A DNA stretch of 64,000 nucleotides from Apoderus coryli (lineage: Eukaryota > Arthropoda > Insecta > Coleoptera > Attelabidae). The stretch lies in NCBI GenBank assembly GCA_911728435.2, contig OU452198.1, positions 36,857,902 to 36,921,901 of the forward strand, given 5' to 3'. A program made the position numbers and the translations under genes. The notes below the pieces were generated by a model. The model was not told the DNA's origin. It did no database searches and saw nothing but the letters and a program-made list of their open reading frames with translations. Below are positions 32,881-41,918 of this stretch, in pieces (the first letter of the stretch is position 1; each line of letters begins with the position of its first letter).

Positions 32881-33540
32881 CAGTGTGGCGCAAGAATAAT
32901 GGTCACCATTGTATCAAGTATGTTACTTTTAAATAAATAAATTTTAACCGTAGACAAGGTTCGTAAAGTGACACTTCATTGGTGTCAACCAAAGTGATGT
33001 ATCGAGAACCTATCAGCGAAAATTAGAACTATAAAATCTGGAAAATCGTCCAAGAGAAAGTCACCATCGCATTACTATCAGGATCCATTGTTCAATTAGC
33101 CCGTAAAAACTAGAGTTAGTTTGGTGTCGGACGATCGTCGGGTACATGGATGAGGAGTTCCGGAACGTCAATCTAGAGCTACTGGTTACGGTTACCGACA
33201 AGTTATTCCATTTCAAGGTTGCAGTGCAATGTCTTGGGAATGAATAATGTGGAATGATCAGTCGCCGCTTACTCGGACACAGGTATACATCGATTCCGTG
33301 TTAAACCTCTTTGTTCGTTTCTAGGAGAATATTTTTTGTTTATTGACGACAACGCGAGTTGTCCTCGCACGCAACAGGTCGTTGAGTTTAAGGAAACCGA
33401 GAAAATTCTTAGTTTACAGTGGTAAACGCAGATTCCAGATGTAAATCCGATCGAACATGCATGTTACATGTTGAAGCGAAGAGATCGTCAACAAAATCTG
33501 GGTTACGCGGACCTTCCAGACCCTGAATATAAATGATCTA
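32881..33540 (+). pseudogene. Tc1-like transposase remnant with left TIR
   Basis: The left end CAGTGTGGCGCAAGAATAAT follows a TA at 32879-32880. Inside, about 32970-33080 encodes pieces of the paired-like DNA-binding region (GVNQSDVSRTYQRKLEL, ENRPRESHHRIT). Then a deletion removes the DNA-binding/catalytic linker. TRVSLVSDDRRVH (33108-33150) precedes blocks ending in FLFIDDNASCPRTQQVVEF (33335-33395), with the second catalytic D, and then PDVNPIEHACYMLKRR (33435-33485), with the catalytic third residue E. The order and motifs match Tc1 transposases. Stops, frameshifts and a missing right TIR show it is dead. Confidence 0.75.
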
Positions 33541-33617
33541 TTCGAAACTTTTTTTTTAATTCAATATTTAATTTAACCTAAATTAAAATTTTGTCTTTTT
33601 TTTTGACAATCTATATG

Positions 33618-33655
33618 AAATAAAATGAAATGAAATGAAATGAAATGAAATACCT
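33618..33655 (-). repeat. (ATTTC)n 3' tail
   Basis: Several tandem ATTTC units end the LINE directly after AATAAAGGT. Such tails are thought to form during target-primed reverse transcription. Confidence 0.85.
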
Positions 33656-33896
33656 TTATTGTCTAACAGGCAAGAATAGCCCAATTACAAGACAAGAGAA
33701 TGCTTAAATTATTTACAATAACAACATATTTTAATATAAACTAACAGTAATAGAAAACAAAAAAAAAAAAAAATCTATTTCAAGTTTGAAACCAATAAGA
33801 CCACATAATAATACATAATAAAAATAAGAATAACTAAACCGATGAGTATATTTAAATCTTACATCATATATAAACTAACAGTCCTACCACATAATT

Positions 33897-36755
33897 TTAT
33901 AAGTTAAGTTGACTAATAAAACGTTTAACATCTGTCTTGAACCTCATCAAACTCGTATCGAAAAAATTTATTTCATTAGGGACTCTATACTTGTTGCACA
34001 ATGCACAGGCTTTAAATACTGGTGCTCTACCTTCGTAGTTTGCATGCAATCGATCTAGTCTAAATAAGAAGCAATTTCGTGCGTTAAACTGTGGTACATT
34101 AATGCTCACCATTTCTAGCAGACGAGGACAATCAATGAAGTTGTTAATAATTTTAAATAAGAATATTTGAAAAAAGATGACACGTCTAGAGAACAATGAC
34201 TGGAAGTCAAAAGTTGCTAACAAAGTATTATGACAAAAACCTCTCTGCGGAAAATAGCCGTGCGTTTTAAAATACAAAAATTTTAAAAATTTTCTTTGGA
34301 TATACTCCAGCTTATCGATATGAATCTGGTAAACTGGTGACCACACTACTGCTGCATATTCGAGCCTAGACCTTACAAGTGAATTGTAGAGGGTAGTGAG
34401 ACATTTAATATTGGTAAAGCTAGCAGTGGATCTAAATATGAAACCCAGTGTACGTAGACATTTATTCGATACTTCGTGGACGTGGTCGTTGAAGGTCAGT
34501 TTATTGTCAACCATAACTCCCAGATCCCGAACACTTGAACATGATTCCAAAACAGTATTATTTATAGTATACATATATTCAAACAATTCGCGGCCCTTAG
34601 CGATCCTGAGGTACTTGCACTTTTCGATATTTAGCGGCAATCTGTTTGACGTACACCAATCTTGCAAGTGATGAAGGTCCAGCTGCAGTTCGTGGCACTC
34701 CTTCAGATTCTCAACAGTACGATAGATCTTTAGGTCGTCGGCAAACAACAGAAATTTACTTGTAAAAGATTGAGCAATGTCATTAATAAAAATAGAAAAT
34801 AGTAAAGGAGCCAAATTACTACCCTGTGGTGCACCGCTAGTGGCCAGAAATTCACGTGATCTAAAACCATTATAGTCAACAAAAGACCTGCGCTTGTCCA
34901 AATACGATGCAAAAAATGAAACCAAATTAGAGTGAAACCCAATTGACCTCAGTTTTGACTTTAAAATTTCATGATCTAACCTGTCGAAAGCCTTGGAGAA
35001 GTCCGTGTAAATTACATCAATTTGTTTGCCCATGCTCAAAGCAGGATACGCAGTTTGCAAAAATTCAGTCAAATTAGTCTCTGTAGATCGTCTTTCGAAG
35101 AAACCATGCTGCTCCGGAATAATACGGTTTTTTATTTGATGGAAAATCTTGTCATACAAGCAGACTTCAAAGACCTTCGAAAAGTTAGGCAGTATAGAAA
35201 TAGGTCTATAATTGGTTATCAGGTCAAGCTTACCAGATTTGTGTATAGGGCAAATGCGCGCCACTTTCCACCTTTCAGGAAAAACGTTTGACTGGATAGA
35301 TTTATTGAATAATGCACACAGGGGTTCAGCAAGGACTTGTGCACAATCTCTAATAACAAAAGCGGGAATAGAATCGTAGCCAGCTGTCATCTTTGATTTC
35401 AGTTTTTTTAATGAATTTAATACGTCATCAACATCAAAGAAGTCGACACACACTAGTTCAGAGGCGCACCGATAATCAGCACAACTCATGGAAGCAGAAC
35501 CAACAAACACACTCTTAAAGAACTGAGCAAATGAGTCGACGATATTTTTTGGCTCTGATATAATGTTTCCTGAGCCATCGACCATCCTTCCTGGAATTCT
35601 TGACCTTCGCTGTTTGTCATGGACAAATGACCAGAACTGTTTTGTATCTGAAGTGATAGAGTTCTGGATGGAGGTTAAATAATTTTTATATGCGGTCTGG
35701 ATTTTGCGCTTAACTTGTGATCTTAAATTTTTATATATGTTGTAGTGTAACACAGCGCCAGTCTTCCTCCATTTCTTCCATGAATTGTGTTTGCTCCTAA
35801 TGTCCTGCGTAATGTCACGGCTGAACCAAACAGGATAAGAGTATCTCCTATGGTGTGAGGGAAACGTCGGCACATGCAAGTCCACGATTGAATATAACTT
35901 ATTATAAAAAGCGCTTATAGCATCGTTCACATTCGAAAAATCCCTCAAAAAAGACCAATCCTGCAAACGAATCTGCTCATATAAAATAGGGAAATTGGCC
36001 CTGCGAAAATTGTAACGTTTTGACTGGGAATTAGATTTGAATTTTTTTTGAAAGTAGGTTTTAGCTTCAAAAAGTATTTGCAAAGCAGGATGGTGATCAT
36101 CCTCGTCCACCAGAGCCGCATCACATCGAATCACATCGCATTTAATAGTACTCAAAACCAAATCCAATATAATATTCCGATAATTCACAATATGATTATA
36201 TTGGTGCAACCCGAAAAATGACATTAAATCGTTTATAGCGATGTACCTAGCATTATTGTTACTTATCAAAATATTCACGTTAAAATCTCCAACTATAATC
36301 AAATCCGAGTCATAAATATTTCTAATTGATTCCAAAAATTCACATATTTCTATATAAATATTGGCCGGCATGTTTGGCTGTACATAGATACAAAATAAGT
36401 TACATGAATAGTTTTTAAACAATAATCTACAACCAATGATATCGACTGATGGTGAACATACTGGAGCATTGGATATATCAATTAGTTCCGAGTCAATATC
36501 AGATTTTATGGCTAAAAGAACTCCCCCACCTCTGGTGACACCCAAAGCAGACAGGTCACGATCCTTTCTATATACATTGTAATTATTATTAAAAATCTCA
36601 CAGTCATTAATGTTGGATTGCAACCATGTCTCGCTAAGTGCAATCACATCATGGTCAGCACTACACACAGACAAATAAAAATCCTCAATCTTAGTATTGA
36701 GACCTCTCACGTTTTGATAAACTATACTTATGTGTCTGTTAGACAAGGTTTCTAG
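33897..36755 (-). CDS. LINE ORF2: endonuclease + reverse transcriptase
   Basis: About 950 aa. The N-terminal apurinic-like endonuclease shows YQNVRGLNTK (Asn), ALSETW (Glu), IIVGDFNVNI (Asp) and DEDDHHPAL (Asp-His). The RT shows NYRPISILPNFSKVFEVCL, YTDFSKAFDRLDHEIL (motif A), GAPQGSNLAPLLFSIFINDI (motif B) and LLFADDLKIYR (motif C, Asp-Asp intact). A C-terminal domain follows. The role is to nick the target and copy the RNA. There is no AUG at the start: the frame begins after a TAA inside the end of ORF1, and the first codons before the endonuclease are UUU AAA CUA GAA ACC UUG. A -1 shift at the ORF1 end enters this frame exactly. The alternatives are re-initiation on UUG or another non-AUG codon. 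Confidence 0.9.
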   Translation of the reverse strand, partial: LETLSNRHISIVYQNVRGLNTKIEDFYLSVCSADHDVIALSETWLQSNINDCEIFNNNYNVYRKDRDLSALGVTRGGGVLLAIKSDIDSELIDISNAPVCSPSVDIIGCRLLFKNYSCNLFCIYVQPNMPANIYIEICEFLESIRNIYDSDLIIVGDFNVNILISNNNARYIAINDLMSFFGLHQYNHIVNYRNIILDLVLSTIKCDVIRCDAALVDEDDHHPALQILFEAKTYFQKKFKSNSQSKRYNFRRANFPILYEQIRLQDWSFLRDFSNVNDAISAFYNKLYSIVDLHVPTFPSHHRRYSYPVWFSRDITQDIRSKHNSWKKWRKTGAVLHYNIYKNLRSQVKRKIQTAYKNYLTSIQNSITSDTKQFWSFVHDKQRRSRIPGRMVDGSGNIISEPKNIVDSFAQFFKSVFVGSASMSCADYRCASELVCVDFFDVDDVLNSLKKLKSKMTAGYDSIPAFVIRDCAQVLAEPLCALFNKSIQSNVFPERWKVARICPIHKSGKLDLITNYRPISILPNFSKVFEVCLYDKIFHQIKNRIIPEQHGFFERRSTETNLTEFLQTAYPALSMGKQIDVIYTDFSKAFDRLDHEILKSKLRSIGFHSNLVSFFASYLDKRRSFVDYNGFRSREFLATSGAPQGSNLAPLLFSIFINDIAQSFTSKFLLFADDLKIYRTVENLKECHELQLDLHHLQDWCTSNRLPLNIEKCKYLRIAKGRELFEYMYTINNTVLESCSSVRDLGVMVDNKLTFNDHVHEVSNKCLRTLGFIFRSTASFTNIKCLTTLYNSLVRSRLEYAAVVWSPVYQIHIDKLEYIQRKFLKFLYFKTHGYFPQRGFCHNTLLATFDFQSLFSRRVIFFQIFLFKIINNFIDCPRLLEMVSINVPQFNARNCFLFRLDRLHANYEGRAPVFKACALCNKYRVPNEINFFDTSLMRFKTDVKRFISQLNL

Positions 36756-36761
36756 TTTAAA
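36752..36761 (-). promoter_or_regulatory. Candidate -1 ribosomal frameshift site
   Basis: The last ORF1 codons are AAU UUA AAC UAG. The heptamer U UUA AAC (36761-36755) is a canonical -1 slippery sequence (X XXY YYZ) in the correct ORF1 phase, directly before the stop. A -1 shift gives UUU AAA CUA GAA, which is the ORF2 frame. No AUG lies near the ORF2 start. A downstream pseudoknot could not be assessed. Confidence 0.55.
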
Positions 36762-37747
36762 TTACTGTCTTTTTCAGATCCAACTATAACCGGAACACCC
36801 CTTATGTACCTTATACGAATGTCACTCTCACCTGCCTGCTTCCGATCCATTAATTTTTGTCGAACACGCTTATATTCGTCCAATTGTAACCGTGTTTTGT
36901 CGGAAGAGAAAGTAATATGTTTTGATTCTTCATTATTTCTAAGTATTGAAGAGCGTTTTAAGATTTGCCAGGCACTTTCATTGTCCATAAATACTATTTT
37001 AATAGGTCGCGGAGTATTTGGAGTATTTGATTTTTCGGATGTCTTTAATTTTCCTATACGTGCAATACGAGACATCTTGGACATATCAAATGCAGGGTCA
37101 ATCTTCCGAACTATTTTGTTGACAAAGTCAAGATCGTTAACTTCTGAGTTCTCGGCATGGCCAAATAATATAAGATTCCTTCGTCTCAATTCACGATCCC
37201 GAAATTCACTATATAGGTCCACACTCGGCGCAGTTTGAGCTTGACTCGTGTCGGTGACACGGTCTTTGGTCTGCTCTAGCTCCGTAACTCGTGCATGCAA
37301 TTGTGCTACTTCGCCCTGCAGGGCAGTAGCAATTTCAACCTGCTGGCTATACTTGTGCATCAAGCCAGAATACAGTTCTTCCATATGAATGAGTTTAGCC
37401 ATGATGTCCTCAAGTGTGATTCTTCCACCCACAGCTCCGATTGGCGAGCCACCAAGCCGTACAGGATCATTCAACATACCCGATGTTATCGATGTTTCCC
37501 CAGCTTGCACGAAACTAAGTGATTTTCTGCTCATTTGCGAACGTCTGACAGTTTCCCGCAAACAGGAGGGACACTGCCACCTCTCTCCGTTTGGTCTCTT
37601 TAGTTCTGCATCAAAGTACTTTACTTGTGAAACCGTCACCTCGACGCACTTTATATGGTTTAATTGTTCACACGTAAAACATACTATAGAATACTGTTTT
37701 TTGGAGATTGGCTGCGTACAGGCACCACAAATTATTTTCTGCGACAT
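36752..37747 (-). CDS. LINE ORF1: PHD-like zinc finger and coiled-coil protein
   Basis: 331 aa with a true ATG. Residues 7-62 form a C4HC3 pattern (CGAC, CFTC, HIKC, CPSC), as in PHD fingers found in ORF1 of several insect LINE clades. Residues about 110-165 form a heptad-rich coiled coil (MEELYSGLM to LEQTKD), likely for multimerisation. From about 185 the block RDRELRRRNLILFGHAE begins an RRM-like RNA-binding region. A C-terminal basic region holds KRVRQKLMDRKQAGE and IRIRYIRGVP. By family knowledge ORF1 packages the element RNA. The gene ends AAU UUA AAC UAG. Confidence 0.85.
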   Translation of the reverse strand: MSQKIICGACTQPISKKQYSIVCFTCEQLNHIKCVEVTVSQVKYFDAELKRPNGERWQCPSCLRETVRRSQMSRKSLSFVQAGETSITSGMLNDPVRLGGSPIGAVGGRITLEDIMAKLIHMEELYSGLMHKYSQQVEIATALQGEVAQLHARVTELEQTKDRVTDTSQAQTAPSVDLYSEFRDRELRRRNLILFGHAENSEVNDLDFVNKIVRKIDPAFDMSKMSRIARIGKLKTSEKSNTPNTPRPIKIVFMDNESAWQILKRSSILRNNEESKHITFSSDKTRLQLDEYKRVRQKLMDRKQAGESDIRIRYIRGVPVIVGSEKDSNLN

Positions 37748-38100
37748 ATTTAATTTGTATGTTTTTAAGCAGCACGCAGAATTTTAATTAATCCGGCTCT
37801 GGTTTAGCAAGTAGTATCTGTTCGCGTATCGAACTATTTTGCTATGTACTCACTCGTATCTGTCTGCCTATCGGTGTTTTTTTTTCTTCACAGAAGCAAG
37901 ATAAATTGTCTATTAATTTGTCTATTAATTTGTGTTCAGTATTATTTATTATAAATATAAATCTCAAATTACACTAAAAACCGATGACATGTAAACAATG
38001 CAGTATCATCACAACACGCACAAACAAATTAACTAACTGCAGGTCGACTTTGAAAATTTTCGGGTAAAATGTACCATAAGAAATAAGCAAAATTAGTGCA

Positions 38101-39365
38101 CACCGACACAAACACGGCTAGCGGCTAGCGTCTATATCTTTCTTAAACACGTTTCTTTTGGAAAATTTGCCACTTTCGAATCAAAATATAATATAGTAAA
38201 TAAAACTAATCCATTAAAATGTGAGATTTGTTAGTATTGTAATGAAATGTAATATAGGCGTCCAGATTTGAGAGCATCCAAATTTATTATTATAACTATA
38301 AATTTCAGATTATACATATGAGTTAGTAATTTGTATTTGACAATCCATTGCTGTACAAAGCTTCATCCCTATAACGTATCTACATACTTTAACATTATGT
38401 CATAATAATAATTATTGTCAGTTATGTCAGTCTCCTGAAAAACCTGTTTCTTGACTCAATAATTGAAAATTTTACTTAATCTATAAAGCATGATATATAA
38501 AAAGAAAGTTTTCACACACACAACCTCCATTCTCCTCACCTCCCAGCCGGAAATTGGGAGTTTAGAAAGGTAGTTATAAAACTTTTAGACATTTGCATTG
38601 TACTAAATTGTAAATGAACGCTATAAAAACTTGTAAGATATTAAAGGCCATGCCATTGATGACGAATGTCATAACTTCATCATGGCTATTGTTTTACTTT
38701 TAAAGTTATTCCACATTCATTGAATAAAGTTTTTGAATAACAACATGATTATTTAACTACATTATCAATAATTCCACTCCGCTTCATCTAGAGACCCATG
38801 GTAGATATCTATATATTTTCTCTAAAAACAAAAGAATGAAATGAAAATGTAAATAGCGTTTTTGTGATATCTTTTTAACGAACGCCTCCTCAACCAACCT
38901 AGCCGCTTTCCCCTCATCCTCCTCGATTCTGTTTTCATCTCCCTGCCTGAAAAACATTCATTTATTTCTTTGCCAACGTCCGACACACCGTCTTTTGTTT
39001 CACATCGCAACGAACAAAACACAACCTTAACTACCTTTTGTCCAAGTGTCACTTTCTTTTGTTTTCTTACTCCTTCTGCTTCTTCTTATATTCTTTTTCA
39101 AGGCCCTCTTTGCCTCGTAAAAGTTTAATGTGCTCTCTTTTTATCTGTTGAGTATACTATATGTGTGCATTTTATTTCCTTTCTAAAACTAAAAGTGTTG
39201 GAAGCTCCACATCTAGAACAATATCTTTATGTAAATTATTGTGCTTTGACCCTTTTTGCCCTTTTTATATTTATGCAATGTATACAGATGGTAGCTATAG
39301 GTTGATACAGTAGGAACAATTCCGATATTTATTCGCCAAACACTGCAAATATTTATGTATTTCAT
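38101..39365. other. No gene seen; pyrimidine-rich block
   Basis: About 38870-39130 is pyrimidine-rich (CT and CTTCC runs) on the plus strand. The 76-codon minus frame in it is probably compositional. The rest is AT-rich non-coding. Confidence 0.4.
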
Positions 39366-39750
39366 CAAGATGTATGTGGCGACATCAAGTTTTTTTTTAC
39401 CAAGGCACCTAGGGGGTTGCTTACCGCTTCTCTAGGTAGTGTGGGACTCTGACCCAACTAAAACTCTTCCTTATCTTTGTAGTAAGGCTCGGGTTTTAAA
39501 CCTTTTTCTCAATAAGTTATGTCGGAAATTTGCTTCACACTAGCATGCTTTCACCAGAAGGGCCGTTTTGTTGACACTCATCAGTGGTGATCGGCAGGTA
39601 ATGTGATTCAAATTTCCAACGTTTACGAAGAGCTTATACTAAAACGAGATACCGGATGACAAGAAGATATATGTGGCGATATCTAGCGGGAGGCTTTATT
39701 TACGAATTGCTTGTTACATGATGTAGAAAGATGTCGCCACATACATCTTG
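39366..39750. mobile_element. MITE with perfect 21-bp TIRs
   Basis: CAAGATGTATGTGGCGACAT(C) at 39366-39386 is an exact inverted match to 39730-39750. The 385-bp interior is non-coding. A third, slightly altered and directly oriented copy (AGATATATGTGGCGATATCT) lies just inside the right end at about 39666. It is a miniature non-autonomous DNA transposon. Its superfamily is unclear because the target duplication was not resolved. Confidence 0.7.
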
Positions 39751-40180
39751 CTCGAAGATGCAACTACTCAAAGCTAGGATTTTAACAAGTAGTTAATTTT
39801 TGTGTAAATTATTTCTCAATAGAATTAGTTGAATATCTCAACTTTGCCTTAAATTTATTCAAAGTGAGATGGGCCCAGCCCCAAGAAAATAGCAACATCT
39901 ATCGTTGTTCTTGCTCTGGTGATCTCGGAAGAAGTTAAAATTTGTATTTGAGTTTTATCATTGAGTCCAAATTTACAAACTTTGGGATGAAGTCGATAAT
40001 TTTAATAGGCGAGCTTTTATTTAGAATGACTAGCAAATATATTTGTAAACACCAAAAACATAATTTTGTTTGCTGGTCTTCTTTCAATGTCCTAGCTCAT
40101 GTGATGTTGAAGCGAAATAAGTGTTTCTTGCTCTAACTGAAATACGTAATTAAGACGCTAATATATGACCGCAAGACTTT
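39751..40180. other. No gene seen
   Basis: AT-rich, non-coding, leading into the satellite array. Confidence 0.4.
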
Positions 40181-41391
40181 GACAGGTGAAAAAGGACTTT
40201 TAGGTTAGTACTAGATATAACGTTTAACTGAATCGCGGATCTGGAAAAAGTTCCACACAAGTTAAGACTTCAGTATGTACATTACATAGTATTTAGTACT
40301 TTATTAGATAAAACGCTTAACTGAACGCGAAGAGTTCTATACAAATTAAGAGTTTGGTAAGTTTATAAGGATTCTTAGTCTAGGACTAGATAAAATGGTT
40401 ACTTAATTGAAACATTAATCTGGAAAGAGTACTCCACAAGTCGCAAGAGACAAGACTTCGATATGTAAATAAGGCCTTTTTGTTATGTTTATTCGTAAAT
40501 AAACCACTTAAGCAAAACGCTTATCTGGATAGTGTTCTACAAAACTTCGACATATCTATAAAGATTAGAGTACTTTCATAAATTAAAAGTTGACTTTCAA
40601 AGAGTTTAAGTTAGGACGCCGATACCCAAGTTCAGATGTTACAATGCCGATAAGGAAGTTTAGTTTATTACTAGCTGCAACGCTTAGTTGACACGCTGGT
40701 CTGGAAAGAGTTCTACACAAGACAAGAGTTCGACGTCTATAAGGACTAGTGTTTAGTACATTACTCGAAAAAACACTGAATTGGAATCCTCATCTAGAAA
40801 GTATTCTACACAAGTTAAGATGTCGAAATGCCCATAGAGATTTTTAATTTAGTACTAGATTAATGCTTGGTTGCGACGGTGATCTGGAAAGAGTTCTACA
40901 CAAGACAAGAGTTCGACGTCTATAAGGACTATGTGTTTAGTACATTACTAGAAAAAACACTGAATTGGAATCCTTAATCCTCATCTAGAAAGTGTTCTAA
41001 TTTGTCCAAATGCCCATAAAGATTTGTAGTTTACTACTAGTGGCAACGCTTAGTTGACACGCTGATCTGAAAGAAGTTTTACACAAGACAAGAGTTCGAC
41101 GTCTATAAGCACTATGTATGTAATACATTACTAGAAAAAACACTGCATTGGAATCCTCATCTAGAAAGTGTTCTACACAAGTTAACATGTCGAAATGCAC
41201 ATAGAGATTTTTAGGTTAGTACTAGATCAACGCTAGGTTGAGACGCTGGTCTGGAAAGAGTTCTACACAAGACAAGAATTCGACGTCTATATGTATTTAG
41301 TAGATTACTAGAAAAAACACTGAATTGGAATCCGCATTCCTCAACTAGAAAGTGTTCGACGTTTATAAGGACTATTTATGTAGTACATTAC
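40181..41391 (+). repeat. Satellite array, ~92-bp monomer
   Basis: Phase marker TCT(G/A)GAAAG(A/T)(G/A)TTCTACAC recurs at about 40700, 40792, 40885, 40985, 41065, 41159, 41251 and 41344, spaced 80-100 bp (mostly 92-94). Diverged copies extend back to about 40200. Two monomer types alternate: one with ACAAGACAAGAGTTCGACGT, the other with ACAAGTTAAGATGTCGAAAT. This gives a dimeric higher-order unit of about 185 bp. The LINE at 41392 interrupts it, and about 15 bp of array sequence (TAGAAAAAACACT) resumes at 45221. Confidence 0.85.
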
Positions 41392-41717
41392 AGAAAATTT
41401 TATTGAAGCACCTTAAAGAAGCAAGAAAGTTAAATAAACAAGCAAAGATTAAAGGATTCAAATTAGAAGTTGACGGAAAATTATACACTGTGAATGAATT
41501 GGAGAATCTTGAATCCGACAGTGAACTCGATAGCGAGCCGGAAGACGAGGAGTACGTAGAAGAAGAAACTAGTGATACCCATAAATCTAAATTATCGGAA
41601 GGCAATGGACAGGGTGTTCAAAAAGTGCAGAAAAGAAAGCGAATACGAGGAGCGCGATCAAAATTAACGCCACCAGCGAAAACCAGAACGCGACTAGGAA
41701 GTAAAACTAATCCGTAA
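41392..41717 (+). pseudogene. LINE ORF1, C-terminal part
   Basis: About 108 aa remain in frame. First a Lys-rich helical segment (LKHLKEARKLNKQAKIKGFK) leads to LEVDGKLYTVNELENLE. Next is an acidic stretch (SDSELDSEPEDEEYVEEE). Last is a basic tail (RKRIRGARSKLTPPAKTRTR). The coiled-coil/acidic/basic layout fits RNA-binding ORF1 proteins of Jockey-superfamily LINEs. The apparent start codon (GTG at 41352) lies in satellite DNA and is an artefact of the insertion, so the true N-terminus was lost. Confidence 0.65.
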
Positions 41718-41918
41718 ATTGTTTTGTGTGTTGTGTTATATACTCTCAAACTGCAATTACTTTCAGTTATCAAAAAATAATTTCATTTCCTTTGTTAATA
41801 ATTATTCATTGGTCATGTAAAAAATTATTAATTTATACAATAATTATTTACCACGTTATTATTGTTTTAGTTGGTTGGTTGGTTGGTTTTATATTGTTTT
41901 TGGTAAGTTATATGGAGT

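Larger units (their letters stand above)
33618..38100 (-). mobile_element. Near-intact two-ORF LINE, ATTTC tail
   Basis: Transcribed on the minus strand: 5' UTR (boundary uncertain, about 37750-38100), ORF1 (37747-36752), ORF2 (to 33897), and a 3' UTR ending AATAAAGGTATTTC with a (ATTTC)n tail at 33655-33618. A short tandem 3' tail instead of poly(A) and a PHD-finger ORF1 suggest a CR1-like or related clade of the Jockey superfamily. Both ORFs are free of stops and the catalytic motifs are intact, so this is the best candidate for a recently active element here. I could not define a target-site duplication. Confidence 0.85.

Noticed and set aside
36804..37787. Long plus-strand frames opposite ORF1
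   Set aside because: They are antisense shadows of the LINE ORF1, whose own domains are clear.
40200..41390. Tandem array as a CRISPR-like array
   Set aside because: Whole monomers are repeated without unique spacers, and the DNA is eukaryotic; it is a satellite.
41352..41391. GTG start and first 13 codons of the ORF1-like frame
   Set aside because: This stretch is satellite monomer sequence, so the frame is open across an insertion junction by chance.
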